Positions 25,243 through 40,100 of a stretch of DNA of 64,000 nt are shown piece after piece. This stretch comes from Dirofilaria immitis. Lineage: Eukaryota; Nematoda; Chromadorea; Rhabditida; Onchocercidae. The stretch's first letter is position 1. Each line of letters starts with the position of its first letter. The translations under genes were made by a program, and so were the position numbers. The stretch is from assembly GCA_024305405.1 (NCBI GenBank), contig JAKNDB010000068.1, forward strand, positions 8,851,501 to 8,915,500, given 5' to 3'. Under the pieces are notes generated by a model. That model was not told the origin of the DNA, ran no database searches, and saw only the letters and a program-made list of their open reading frames with translations.

Positions 25243-28193
25243 GATCTTGTATTTAATTTTCTGAGATTTTAGCTCAAAAATATGTGTTACCCATCTTAAT
25301 GTTCCATTCATAACTTTTTTTCGGCTTCATTTTAATAATTTTTTCGAAAATTTCTCAATTTTTCTGCTTTGTTTTTTGCAAATGATTGCATTCATCTTTG
25401 ATGATATATTCCAGTAACTTTTTATTTTTGATATTATTGCAGTGGAGAAATTTGATGTTCCTTGGTTTTTATCTTTTGTTACAGTTCTTATTCCAAAGTA
25501 TTTTTTTAATTTCGAAATTTAAAATTTTAGATGAAACCGGCTTTTTCATTTTCTATTTTCCATCTTAGTTGAAATGCTTTGCTAAATTTTTTTTCCAGTT
25601 GTAGATATTAATGTTACTCGTTTTTGAATTATTTTCTTTTCGTTTCTATTATCTTCTATTATCTATAATATCACTCTGTTAGCAAATTCTAAATGCTTCA
25701 GAATTTTTGTAAATTTTCTTTCTGGGACGTGTTAGGGAAGACAAGGAAAGGGAGTAGAGTGAAACAAGAAGGATTGAAGGCAAATCTTTCTCGGTTGTAG
25801 AGCTTGGCAGATTTCCGAAATGCAATATTTTTCATGGCAAACATGGAATTTTCCTATAGTCTCTTTATAAATCAAATTTGAGGTTTTTAAAATGTCGGTT
25901 TTGGAGTGCTACCGTACTACAGAATTTTTGAACAATGTATGTGTACAATGATTTATCTTTTTTTTTTGCTTTTTGCCTTTATTATAAAAAAGAAATGATC
26001 GATAAAAGTGGAAAAGTGGTTTTCAAAGATTTAATTAATTTGCAAAATAACAGATGCATTCTCGGAATTTTAGGAGTGACTCAGATTGAGTTTGTGCTTA
26101 CAATAAACAGTAGATTGGGCCGCTCAAAGAAGTTTTTACATTGCAATAAAATTTGTAGATCTATGAAATCGATTTCGCAAGATACCATCTCTCTCCTGAT
26201 ACATATTCATTTTTATTTCAGGAATGAAGTTGAAGGAAATCGAAGTAATAGAAAAAGAATCTATAAATTGTTTTTTTTCCTTCCACACTTGGCTAATAGT
26301 AGTGCAATTAAACTGTCCAAAAACGAAAAATTGTAACGAATCTTGTATGGTAGTATGGTGCAATTTTTTCTTAGCAGACAAAGATACATTAAATATTAGA
26401 AATCTCGCTGAATTGAAGTTGATGAGTTGGGATAATACTCGAAATACTTATGTGTAGTTTTTATCTCAGGCATTTTAATTTTTTAGCAGTCGCGATAATG
26501 ATGCGATTTTTGGTAAATTGGTGTATCGGAAATGGATTGTATTTTGAAATTTTATCTGAGATTAAAGTATTGTCTTTCTTTCTAATCACTTAAGTTTTTT
26601 TGTGATTAAGTTGTTATTTTTCATTTTTAATTTTTAATATATACATTAACAGAGGTAGCTTCTTTCATTAACTGATTCCTACTGGAAAAACGGGGAAAAC
26701 TATTATGAAGTATATGCTTAATGTAAAGAGAAGAAGTCAGTTTATGGCATCTCAAGCTATGTATTCGCCCCTTTTCCTTTCTAATTCAGTTGGGGAAGAA
26801 TTATAAGTTTTCTCTACTCTTATTTTTTTCAAAACAATTAACGATTAAAACGATGCTTTTACACAACACTATTTCATTCCATGGGAACAATTGAAGAAAT
26901 TGTGTTTCGAGGAAATATAATATAATAAAAGCAAGTAAATGCAATAATGAATGGATGAACATAAAGAGGAACTTGGCGATTCTTCAACAGTCCATCTTTC
27001 TCATGGTAATGGAGCATGAAAATTTGAGTTCAAGTTTTGAGACCTTATTGGAAGCATTTAGATTTCATCTAATTTGGAGCTCATTTAAGTGATGAGAAAA
27101 CTTGCTAGATTTTACGACAGTTAGGTCTGGACTTATTAATTCAGCCAAGCTTTACGACTCAAATACTTGGTTTGCCTTTACGTCTTATTTTCAGTGAAGA
27201 AAAAGCATTTATCGACATAATGCTGGTCACTCAACCGATCACTAATGATGTAGTCCACCTAATATCACGAAGCAAGTGCAAAAATCCTCATGAAGATTTG
27301 TGAGATTTGTGAGATTTAACAATTTCACATGTTGTTTTGAAAAATATGGACCGGAGTGGAAGTGAGGAGATAGAAGTCATTCAGAGTAGCGAGTGATGAG
27401 CTCTTTAGTTACCGGGGCTGGTCAGTCGGGAAGGGGAAGTGGATGGTGATTGTTTTGTGACAGTACATTTTGGTTCGCATCTCTTTTCTTTTGATGTTTC
27501 GCCGCTATCCTTTTATGACGAAATTTGGTTTCTGAAATAAATCTGCTGCCAATCATTCATGATGAACGAACGGGAGGATAGGAAGTTTGATATTTAGTAC
27601 AAATTGTCGATGTATCTTTCTATATAATATTACAGGATTGTTATCAGTGTTATCTGTTGTTTAGCAGGAAATGATTCCATATTTCTTTTGAAAAGCCTAT
27701 AGCTTTTCCATTATCAAAACTATACACTATAAAAATTGGGCTGGCTTTTGCCTACTTATCGATATTATTATTTGAATTTATATTGTAATTTGCACATTGT
27801 TCATGTTTCTTCATATAAAACATACATTCCTACCTTTCTTTTTCATACAACTTAAATTTCAGAAGTCATAGCTCTACTGGTTATAGCTCTATTATCCAGT
27901 TTGTTATTTCTAATATATCTGGACGAATTTTTTTAATAGTCATTGTGATAATAAAATAGTTAATAAAATAGGAAGAATCTACCACCATAATGATATCTTA
28001 GGAAGAGGCATTTTCAGTGCTATTGGTGACAAATGATCCAAGCGACAAACCTTGAAAATTTTTGGGTTTTCAAAATCTTTAAAAATCAGATTTTTAAATT
28101 TGAGACTCAGTTTTTATGCTTACGAATGGGAATGCTTTATATCTTTGATTTTTAAGAAGAGAAAGTTGCAACTGTTGTTTGCTTGATGGGCAA
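25243..28193. other. Intergenic stretch between TMUB-like gene and smg-6
   Basis: About 3 kb, AT-rich, rich in T runs. No exon series could be supported on either strand. The part after about 27350 is slightly more GC-rich and is the likely promoter side of smg-6. A short GATTTGTGA tandem occurs near 27294-27315. Confidence 0.5.
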
Positions 28194-31100
28194 ATGTCGA
28201 AGCCTTCGCCAAAAATAATGCAAAATGATAACGCGCGTAAAGCTCGACCCACCATACAACTTTACTGTCCCAGAGTGCGGAGGATCGCCGCAGTCAGCAA
28301 AAGATGGATGAGAAAGAAAAAATGCGATTACCGGGGAGTCAGCAAACCTGATGAATACTCCAAAAGGTTGATTTTTCCAGTTTTTAAATTTTATCCTTAA
28401 ATTTTTGAGATTTTCATGAAATTCAAAGTAAGCAGGATAAGTCGTTCCGTTTATGATAGCAGTTGGCAAGTGAGTTTCAAAAAACTTTTGCTAATGCTTC
28501 AACTTATTGTGGGATTTTGAAGTAGCTTCAAAAAAAGCGGAAAGAAATAGCTTTAAAATAAACATTTTAAAAGGAAAGTAAGAAATAAGAAAAAGAAAGT
28601 GAAAAATCATTTTTACTTCTTAAATTCTTAGAATAGTGTATTCATGAAGTATTATTTTTAACTTTCTTGTCATCGAATGATTATGAATGATTTTTTTCCA
28701 AACATATTTTATTTTCTTCGTTTCAAAATAAAGTCAAACTAAATCATAATTTATGCTACGTGATTAAATAATTTCTGTTATGAGATTTTTATTGGAGAAG
28801 GATTTATTTTGAAAGGATGGGTTATATATGTCATTACTATATCCAAATGAGGTTGGAATGAAAAATTGCTCTGGAATTGAGCATGGATCAACGAAACCAT
28901 GAAGATTTCGTCTTAATTTCAATGGATTACTTTAGAACTTAAGGGTAAATGAAAAAAGAAAAACATTTCTAGGCTCTAAAAATGGCAAAAAAACGATAAA
29001 AAAAAGAAAATAAAAAAATCAAATACATGGCGAAGAATTTATTAGCGACGCGTTATGGAAAAAGTGTGATGATGATGAGCGGGACTATATTCTTAATAGA
29101 AATGGTAAAGCTTACTAAATTTTCGAATTTATTTTTTCAGAATTGTAGATTCAGTAAATTTCAGAATACTTTCATTTTTAATCATGCTAGGTTCACTCAT
29201 CTTATACAATTTTTATCAGATTAGTTTGAAGTTTTTAAGTTTTATGATCGTCTGCATATTTATCAATTTACTGTTTATTTCTTTAACCCAACATCTGAGC
29301 ATTAATGGTAGATAGATGAGCTTATGTATTAAGACTTATATATTTTACTAAAATTAGAAAGTTTTCAACATTGCAGATTGTTAAGTATTGATGAAAAAAT
29401 TTTTTGTTTCTATTCCTACCGGTTTTCTAATTCTGAATGTAAATAGGCATGTTTATATATTTATATATCGTTTCCTTAAGAAATTTTGCTATTTTTATTT
29501 CATCTGTTTGATAATATTATCTTTTCGCAATAAAAAGAAATTACTACATTTATGAATACTTGAACCAAATTATCAAACACGCTGCAGCAGTTGTATGTGA
29601 TGATTGTATAATAATGGTTAAGTATTTGTATCATAAATATATCGTTGCTTCTTATTGTGGAATTTGGAAATTATAGTTTTAAATATATTTACTCATCATT
29701 ACTTTGTACCATTTCTGTTGGTGTCGATTTTGAACTTGGTATCATTCTAGATTACGCTAATTTGAATTCACATGTTGGCAATCGACAGCCCGGCAACAAT
29801 GGTTTATTAAACGCTGACACTTGTAAAGTAAAAATGATTTTCAATGAACCATTACGAAAAAGCAGCAACAGCATCAACAAATCGTGCGATCATCTTATTG
29901 ATGGTTTCAGTTCTCCAAAAACTAGACTTGGCAGACGAATGTATTCCAGTTCTATAAATTGTTATGTATGCTTTTTTTCATTTATTTTCATTAAATCAAC
30001 TCCATAAGTATTTTAAAAATTTTGAATATCACTTTTTTCACCAAATTGTTTTGACTGGAGCTTAATCTTCTGAATTTGATTAACTCGAAAGTTAATTTTT
30101 GAGCAATTTAATCATTTAGTAAATTCGGGCCGTCTGCTAAAGGATGAGGATCCCTATTGAACATGTAGATTTGTAGCAAACATAAAAAAATAACAAAGTC
30201 ATTGGAAGCTAGTTCAATTTAGCATATATTTGTTACGTTATTTGCATATTGATAATGTATTGCAATAGTTTGTATTGTTTAGTTTGAAAAAGAATGCAAA
30301 AATCTTATTCGTTTCCATCAAAACTAAACAATGTCCCTTGTTAAATTTTGGGATAACTTCTTTTCTTTGATAGCGCTTAGATACATTTGTGTCTATTATT
30401 TTAAGCAAATTTATTGATAGATATTTTTAGAGTTCTTCTCAATCACTTTGCGAAGATTGCTCTACCGATAATAATATATATCATTATAATGGCTCTGTCA
30501 GTTCACGTTTTAGAACTAAAATATCTTCTTTGAATCGAAATGAAGCATTCGGTTTAAATTCAACTTCTCCTAGTGTTAGTATTTTTAATTTCTAAATTAA
30601 AATTCGATTTTTGCTTTGTGTCTGGATGTCACATTTTGTATAGTATCTCAAAATCTTTGTTTATTTTGATTACAAAAATAATATACTGTACTGACGCATG
30701 ACGTAGTTTTAATCTTGAATAAAGCTCATTTTTCAGATATTGAGGAAAGAAAAGTTAGTATGCACATTTTGATAGGCTCACGTTTTATTAGATATTTAGT
30801 ATCATTGAGGAAGCATCTTTTTCTTTCTTTTGACATTCTTTTAATTTTTGAAAAGAATTTTTTTGAGAATAAAAATTTACAGGTAAGGTTTCATTTTAAA
30901 AATGACTGATTAAAATAGATCTTATATCAATACCAAAATAGATTTTTTAGGTTCGTCATTTTTAAAGAATGAAAATTAAAATAGACGATGTTTCATGTAT
31001 TCTTTGTGATAAATCCATCATTTGTTCAGAAGTTTCATGTTATAGCCTTATGTATTTTTTTCTTCTTATCTGGAAGGCATAAAAAATTTAATATCATATC

Positions 31101-34100
31101 GCGAGAAATAATAATCGAATGAAATTTTTAGTACAAATTTCTTTGACTTTGTTTCAGAAGAACAGTGGCAGCTATCAGAAGGACATTATCCATCATCAAT
31201 TACATATCGTTGTCATCAGCAGCAGCATCATTCGCAGCAGGGGAATAGTTACTGCAGTGGAAATGTGAGACATAACTCAAACAAATATCATACTGTGCCA
31301 ATGCGATGTACTTCTGGTGATGTAAGTAGAGTATTTTTCGAAAATCTAACTTGTATATTTTAAAATAAATCAAAAATAAATTACTAAGTACAGAAAGTAT
31401 TTTTTATTTTTGTGCGGAATAATATGGCTTTTTACACTATTAGGAAAAAATAGTTTTTAAATCATGCAGGGTAAGAATTATTCGACTTGCGGGTCATATG
31501 ATGAGGTAAATTAAGTTGAAGAAATCAATCTTGTTTAGAAATAAACGTCAGAATGAGACGGAGTTTTGTTTTGATAAATAAATGTATCCCACAAAATGAA
31601 ATGAGTAATCTGCAACACATAGCGCATTGACTTGACTCAAGAAATCAAAACTTTAAAAATTAAAAATTCGGGAGCATAATTTGATGAACGACGATATGCA
31701 ACATTTTGAATCCATGCGGATTTGTCAGTCTGATGATCAAAAAGCAATTTTTTTACGATTAACAAATAAATTTATGTGAGGGATTGCACATCTATCATTC
31801 GACGACAAAAAATGGGAATTTCTGAAAATTTCAAAGAACTTATACTATTTTAAAATAAATCAAAAATAAATTACTAAGTACAGAAAGTATTTAAATGAGA
31901 AAGCATGCATCCTTCGATTTTATCATAACGATCACTTGTTTATTATGTAATTTTTGGCTAGTTCACGGTAATAAAAATATTCAAGAAAGATTTTTAATGC
32001 AATAATATTTTGTAATATATGAAAGATTTTTAATGCAATAATATTTTGTAATATATTTTTGCAATCTTGGCTTATTTTTGACTTTTAATCTTTGAAGTGT
32101 GAAATTTTTGAAGAATTATTCTATTTTCCTTATCCTCGTTTTATTTTTGTTCTTTATTCTTAAATTTTTACAAATTCAGGAACCGATATACGCTAATGAT
32201 AATGATCTAAGCCAAACAAACTTCGAGCGTCATCAACGCAATTGGTCTTTCAAAATCAATGAATCCCAAGATTTCAGTCAACTTTTTCGGCATCGAAATA
32301 ATAAAAATAGTCGTATGAATCGAGCTAATAATATATCGCAAGATAGTAGTCAGGTTTGATCGGTTTTAGAAAGACAGTTTCCTTTGCTCCGTTTTGTTTT
32401 ATCTTATATATGTGAATATATTGTATGAAATTTCAAAGATTCATTAATAAGTTTCAAACGTTTTTATGTAGTCTTTTAAATCTTCAGAATTTGAAGTATA
32501 TAGATTTTTTTCAGTTAAGCTAAATCAGTAGTGAATAAAATTGAAATTCTTATTGTTGTCTGTAATTACATCTTTTTGTGGAACAGAAACGAATGATAGT
32601 ATCGATCTGTTCATAACCGATCTATAAATATTTTAGTTAGCGCAGAATATATATTTGTTTGATTAAGTTTTCGAATTCTTTAGGATGCTAAAGGCAAGGA
32701 AAGTTTGACGAAGAAATCTGGCGAAGTGTCAAAGCATATATCTTTTCAGGTTTTCTTTAGTTTCTGTTCAATGATGTTTATAAAAATCCGAATATTCTCT
32801 TTATATTACTAAAAATTTAAAGGATTAGTAGTCCTAATTATTGAAGTGAAAAATAAAAACAGAATACATGTCACAGTTTTCAGTACGAAAAGAAAAAATT
32901 TATAACGGTCACGTTTATCCTTGCTGCGCATTCCCAAAACTGTTTTAAATACTGTTTTCTTTTACTTGGATGTAAAGTCATTGTCTAAGAATATTATCAT
33001 TCTACCAGTATAGTATCAGAAAATAATTTCCACTGTTGAATTTTTGATTGCTTTCCTTACATTCACCTAATGGATTCCCTTTACCTAGCATTGTCACTTT
33101 ATTTACATTTTTTTCCATATGTCTTTTTCTAAATATTTTCCCGATATTTTTAAATCATTTATCATTTTACGGATTTCTTCGTGAAAACAGGATGAAGTGA
33201 ATTAGTTTATTTCTTCACTAGAACTATTATAGTTACTTTTAAACTTAATTTTCAGCAATAAAGTTACCAAAAGAAGAAACTAATATAAGAGTTAATTTGC
33301 ATGATTCTCCTTTAGGATTTGTGTGCTAGTCTTGATTCGATCGACTTGGCTTCATTTGATTGGAGTTCAGAAGTGGAAGCTGAGGAACAGCGTAAGGTAA
33401 CTTTTTTTTTTAGGAAACTTGTTTTGAAAAAAAAGTGTTCAATAAGGTAACTTTTCCAACAAGTTAAATATTTTGGCGTAGTTAATAATCATTTATAATC
33501 ACTTAATTCAAAAAAAAGAAATAGATTATGATTTGGATTTGAAATTTTATCCCATTTTGCAGAAGGAACAGGAGGAACAGATACGTATGACAGAAGAGCA
33601 ATCATCGCAAACAAATTCCTCCAGTTCTCAGAAAAAAGATCTCGACGTATTCTCGAATCTCTCTCTAAGTTCCAAAGTTGTTCAGCAGATGTTAATAGAA
33701 TTGGTCTCTCATGCTCTAACCATATTAAGGAACCATCACATCATTTTAATAATATATCAAGACAGCAAAATGGTGATTTTCCCTTTTGAATTTTTATATT
33801 CAATTTCAAGGAGTTTACTTCTTTGTTTAAGTGTCTTTCATCGAATTCCACTTTGTCATCAAAATTTTTGCAGATGGTTCTACAAGTCAAGCATCAAGTA
33901 TTGCCGAATGTATCGAAGAACAAAGTGAGATAGAAGGTGGTAGTGGCGAAAGAACACCAACCAACGATAAACGAGAGACGACATCAAATTTTTCCAGCCA
34001 AAAATTGAAGAGAAAGGGAAAGATTGTTACCTAGATGAGAAAATCCAATTTATTAGTCGGGTTTTTTTACGTATATGTATTTAAAAGATATTTCTAATGC

Positions 34101-37100
34101 TCACAAGCAATTTTCAGTAAATTGTCAGAATGAATATGAAGTTTTTATTTCTTAAGTTCGGAGATTGGGTAAATCGAGAAATCCAGCTATAAATTACGCA
34201 TATCAGGGCGTACATGAAAATAGAGGACGAAATAAACGCACAAGTCGATGGAAAATGAAGTCAATTTTTTAAAGATTAATGAGATTGAAAAGAGAGGATT
34301 GAAATATTTCCAATCTTGCAATGTTTATACTTAATTTTCGAATTATAAAAACCTCGTAAAACTGATGATTTTTAATAGCATATTTAAACATCGAAGCTCC
34401 ATTTCTCATTAATTTAGGAAGCAGCACAATCCAAGAGAAAGCGAAGTGTCTACGAGTGACTGTAATACTACAATTTCACAATATATTCGCAGTGATTCGC
34501 GAAGGGATAACGATTTGAGGTATTCTAGCGGAAATTGCATAAAGATTTCATTATTGATAGTTTCGATTGATAATTTATGAATAATTGATAAATAATATTG
34601 GATAATTTCTAGCTTATAAGCAAGAATTCTAAATCATTTGACCTAGAAAGCTTAAAACCAAATCATTTTTTAAAGGATTCTTTTATACTTAATTCTTAAT
34701 GATTTTTATAGTGCCGCAACATCTAATGCTTTGAAAGCGACGTCTCCCATTCTCAAGAATATCACTGGATCAACAACCGTTGCATTAGTTGCACGTAGAA
34801 GCCCTCGAGAAGAACACTCTGATATACCGTCACCGTCTAATGGATCATCAACTCTTCTAACAAAAGTTTCAAGTTGTGAATTTTATATCATCTGTTTAGA
34901 GAAAGTAATTTTTTTCAGTAAGAAAAGTGTCGAATATTTAACATCTTAAAAGTCATGCCCACAGTTTTTCATAAACTTTAATTGATTTGTAAAGCTTAAA
35001 CGTATAAAGCTTCACTAAAACGATTGTATTTAAGATACATCATTGAAACGGACAAAAATAATAGATTTCGGAAGGAGCTACTACCACCTAATGAATGGCC
35101 AATACACTCGGAAATTTCCTGCAAAGAAGGTCCTCAAATCCAGGCATTGAATGACACGATCAATCATTTAATCGATCGAATAACAGAATCTGCAGATCCA
35201 AGTGCTAGTGAAGAAATCTTGACAGCCAGGTTAGTTTTTTTCCTTTTTTTTTCTAAGAAAGGGATTTTTACTGTTATGCTAAAAATATATGTACGAATCA
35301 TATTTCGTTAAATGATGGATCAATTTTGAGCGCAGCTGGTTTTAAGCTAGTCAATAAATTTTTTTAGAACAAGTTCTAACGTTGTTTTTACCGTCATTAT
35401 TTGTGTTATTAATGTCTTCAACTATAAAAGCAGATTTAAGGAATCAATTTCTTTCAAAGTTCATACAAATTTGATTGGCATATTGATATAATGAGCTACA
35501 TAAGGCAATAAAATTTTGCTATGGAAGCAGAGCTAAAAGTCAAATTCACAAATGCCGCCGAGATCGAAGGAGTCCCCTAAAATTCCTTTTAAGTGGTAAC
35601 AACAATCACATCTAAATTATTCCAGTGAATCGTTATCGAAACTTTATTTGTCAATTATAACAAAAATATCAGTTATACTTATATGATGAATCTGGAACAA
35701 CATTTATGGAAACAATGCTTTTATACGTCCATAGAAGCATTGCGAGCTGCAAGTAATGCAACAGGAAATTCCTCCAGCATTTTTCGCACAAGTTTATCAA
35801 GACTTATCCAACAGGTTTCACATTTTTTAATTTTTTTTAAATAAATTTTTTCTGTACAGAATAAGTTGGACGAAATATTTACCTACTAGTTATTGGCAAA
35901 ATATAAATAAATATGTTAATTTTGTAGTATACAGCAATCTTATTTACCCTTGAAGCTGTTATGTAATGTGAAATTAAAGGTTTCTCTTTAAATTGAAGCA
36001 TAAAAATTTTAGTCCATTGATAGAGAGATATGACAAATATAAATATTTTAAAAAGATTTTTAAAAGAGCATCTATCATAGTTTGATCTGAACACATATTT
36101 TCCATTCATTAAGTTTGATCATCTTCCATTTTTTCAAAGCTGTTAACAAATAAAGCAGAAAGAAATTTACAAGTAACAAAATAATGGCGCAAAAACAATG
36201 GGATGTAGCGCAATGAAAAAGTGAATGTAGTTTTTCGAAAGATTTGTTTTTGACAGGGTTTGGCTTTTTATGCACTGTTGTTGAATAAATATGAAATAGC
36301 ATTTGGTTTTGTTATCGATGACTATTTGTATTGGTCGTCAAACCTACCAGTAGATGATTTCGTCGGATGTATTTTGATCGGTTCCGGAGCTCATGAAGCG
36401 ACGGATCATATCGTTAAGGTTGATATGGTTTTCAGTTTTGCTTAGTGATTTACATATTTGGTTTTTTTGTTCCATTTTTTCCGTTAACTTTTCGAAAAAG
36501 TGTCTTTCTCGTATTTTTCAAATTAAGTAATATTTCTGAATTCTATTTTTTAGGTAGCACTATTATCTGTCCAGAGACTGACAGTTTCAATTGGTGATTT
36601 GCATCGTTATAATAGCATGACTACAGGAATTAAGGATTACTCACATGCAAGAGTGTAAATTTCTCCTTTCATTTTTTTAATCTAAGATCAACATTATAAG
36701 TTATAAAAATATATTTGTAGTTTTGATGTTTTTAAAAAAATTTAGAAGCAGTGATAAAAAATTTAGAAGCAATGATAAAAATTAAGCTGCAAGTTTTAAT
36801 TAAATTCATTCGAATAAATGCTTCGATATTTGTGATTTCAGTTGCCTGTCTATTAATCTTCATTCTATTCTGATGTCTTTTCGATAAATTGAATCCTCTT
36901 TTTTAGATGGTATCAAAAAGCAGCGCAGTTGGCTGCAGGAAATGGGCGTTCTTACAATCAGTTAGCTCTCCTTGCTGTTTATGAGGTTTGTTAATTCACA
37001 TACAATCCAGTAATTCTGTTTTAATTTTAGAAGCAGCTATTAGATGTGGTAATGACTGGTTCATCTGTTGATAGAAATAAATTATCCAATGAGATTTGTA

Positions 37101-40100
37101 TTCTCAGTTAATTGAATGAGAGAACTAAATATTGACACTGTTGCAGATTTGAGGCTATTTTAATTTTATTGATTCATCTCGAGAAAAAATATATCTCGTT
37201 TCATAAATATTGAATATTTGCTTTGTTGCTTTTTGTCTTACTTCGTTTGGCCCTTTTATTTTTGAAGTTTTTTTACTTACATTGATGTCGCTTTTTTAAA
37301 CAGGTTCTGTATTTATTAAAAGTTCGTAACGTGAATTCGCAAATCACTATTACACTTACATTCCTTTAATTTTTTTGACATTTGCTAAATTACTGTTTTA
37401 TTCGAGAAAATTTTGTCAATTTCTGAAAAATTGAGTAATTATTTTACAGTCGAAATGGATCGATGTTATATTTTACTATGTTCGAGCGCTGGCGGCACGT
37501 TATCCATTTGAAACTGCGCGGCAACCACTTTTCACCGCTTTTAACCATGTTCAAAAAAGGTATGTTAAAATCAGCTGATTAGTAAAATATTGCACACAGA
37601 GTTTCTGACTAATCTGGAGATGAAGCCGGATTTTTTGAAAAAATGGTATGTTGTAGTAATGAGATAATTATATCCTAATGTGATTCATTATCAGAAAATT
37701 CATTTATATTCATTCTTTTTGCCCGAAACAGTTTAAATAAATTTGAATAAAAGGATTGTTTAATGTACAAATAGTTCTATTTATTGCATCATGTATAAAT
37801 TCTGACTCAATTTGCTGGTGCTGTGACAGACATCATCAAGACTGTTGTATATTCATTCATTTTTGCTGAACAAGATTAATTTAGTTTTATTGGAATAAAA
37901 GCTTATTTTATCCTGTTCCAATACGACTAATTTATTTAGCAAAATAGCTTCTGTTGTTTTCAGGATGCTAAGGAAATTTTAGCTGACTTTAACCAAGTTC
38001 TGCTTGTGTACTTTTGCTTACTCTTTTTTTAGGTAAGTGAATTTGAAATAGAATTCAATGCACGTGTTGGCGATAGTGTAACACGTGAAGCGGAAGCAGC
38101 TGCCGCTCGGGCTGATAGACCGCAGGAAATCTGGATTGCACAAGATGGAAAACTTTCCTCCGGTGATTTCGCAAATATTACGGATCATAGAACTATTCAT
38201 GCATTGAAATCGATTTCCACTGTTGAGGTTTAAGTTTATCCATTTGGATTTATATTATTATTTTTACGATATCGTGAAATTCGTTGATCGATAACTCATC
38301 GTTCATATACAAAATCATCAAACTTTACGAGAAGGAAAAAAGTATAGACGGAAAAAGCAACAAAAGCCAAACAAGTTAAACGAAAAAAATTAAGCCGACT
38401 CGTTAAAATAACGGTTCTAGAAAAACCGTGCTGAAGTGACCGAAAAACAAAAACAACAGAGAGAATCGTAGAATATTTCGAAATATATTATGGAAATTTA
38501 TTTATGATAGTGATACCGGCCTTGTTAGATTTATTTTCTTTGAATTTTTAAGCGATATGTAAGAAAACTAACAAGAGAGCAACCAACAAAAATCCTTTCG
38601 GCCAGTCAAGATTACTAGGATCAATCATTTAAAGAAAAACGATTTTCCATGTTTCAATTCTAGTTATTTCGTCGTGCAGTGCCATATTTGCTTCACACAT
38701 CTGGACTCCTTATTACTAAAATTGGAATGGAGGAGTACGACAGCATTAGCGAGCGAGCATTATTCCAATTGTCACAGTTGATATCACGTGACGAATGTCC
38801 ATTGTCATCTTTACATCTTGTACAGTTGTGCATTCTTTTTCTCTATGCTGTTCATAGCTTAACGCTAAAAAGTAAGTTCTTTAAGACAATTTTTGGTGGG
38901 TGCGAAAATAGCATGTTTTTGTTTCGATCAAGTCTGCTTTTAGTGTTTTCACTTGGCATGAAAACTGTAACGGTTCGTGAAGGTATGTTAGTATTTTGAT
39001 AGCTGTAGATATAAAGGCGCTTTTTCGTATGGGTACACTTCTCTATTTGATGAAGAAAAGCACTACTGCCACTATCAAGCAGAATTATTATGGAAGCATG
39101 GTATCGGATTAAATTCGCAGTCTTTATTTGCTGAACCAATAGGTGTTATATATGGACAAGATATATATCTCAGTGAAATGATGAAAACTTGAATTCGTGC
39201 TGTATTTGATCATTGGTGCTTTATTGTTTATTTCAGATAGTGAACCAGACACTTGTTCTTTACAGCAACAACAAGCAGTGCAGATGGTCCTAAGTTTGTT
39301 TGGAGTAATTTTAAAACCAGTGTATGACGAATTACCAGATTTGTCGGGGATTCTGGACGGTTCTATTCGTCTGCCATCAAAGGTTTAATATTATGTAAAT
39401 AATTTAAATAATAGTAACTATTTAATAAGTCCGTTATCAATTAATCACCATTTTTGAGAAAATCTGTATATAATGCACCTCCTAAAATTTCAATGCTTAG
39501 ATGCGTCGAGTGCTGCCAGCTGTTTTTGTTATTTCTGAATGGTTATCAATGCCGTCCGTGAATCGTTTATACAGAAGCATGCCATCATTGGAATCCATCG
39601 AAACTTCACTTATACAAGTTGATACTTGGAAATTACTTGCCGATGTTGCGAATACTTTAGTGAACGCTGAATCTAGAGGAATTTTGTCGAGGACTGTTGC
39701 ACAATCTAATAGTTCTGTTATCTTTTTCTTTGTTGCATGAAAGAAAATATAGAATGAAATACAACAATTGTTTTTTATTCGAGGATCGTTGCACAGTCTA
39801 ATGGTCTCTTGTTTTTTTGTTCACTGAAGCAGAGTATTACATTAAACATAGCGGTTTTTGCTCTTTTCACGTTTTTAATTTATGTAAATTAAATATTCTT
39901 TTTATTAGCTGAATTTTTTAGCAAAATCGGAAGAACATGTAGAAGTTGTGCTTCCGGAATCAGTTTTTCTGGCATCCTTTATTGATGTGTTTACGGTACT
40001 GCCGAAATCGTTGAAGATGTCATCCTTAACGAACATTGATCTTCGCAATAATGTACGAGTAATTTCTAATTTAAAAATATCTGAATAAGCTTTTCCCTTA

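Noticed and set aside
28152..28469. Minus-strand open frame of 105 codons
   Set aside because: It is the shadow of the plus-strand first exon of smg-6, which fits phase and family; no splice partners on the minus strand.
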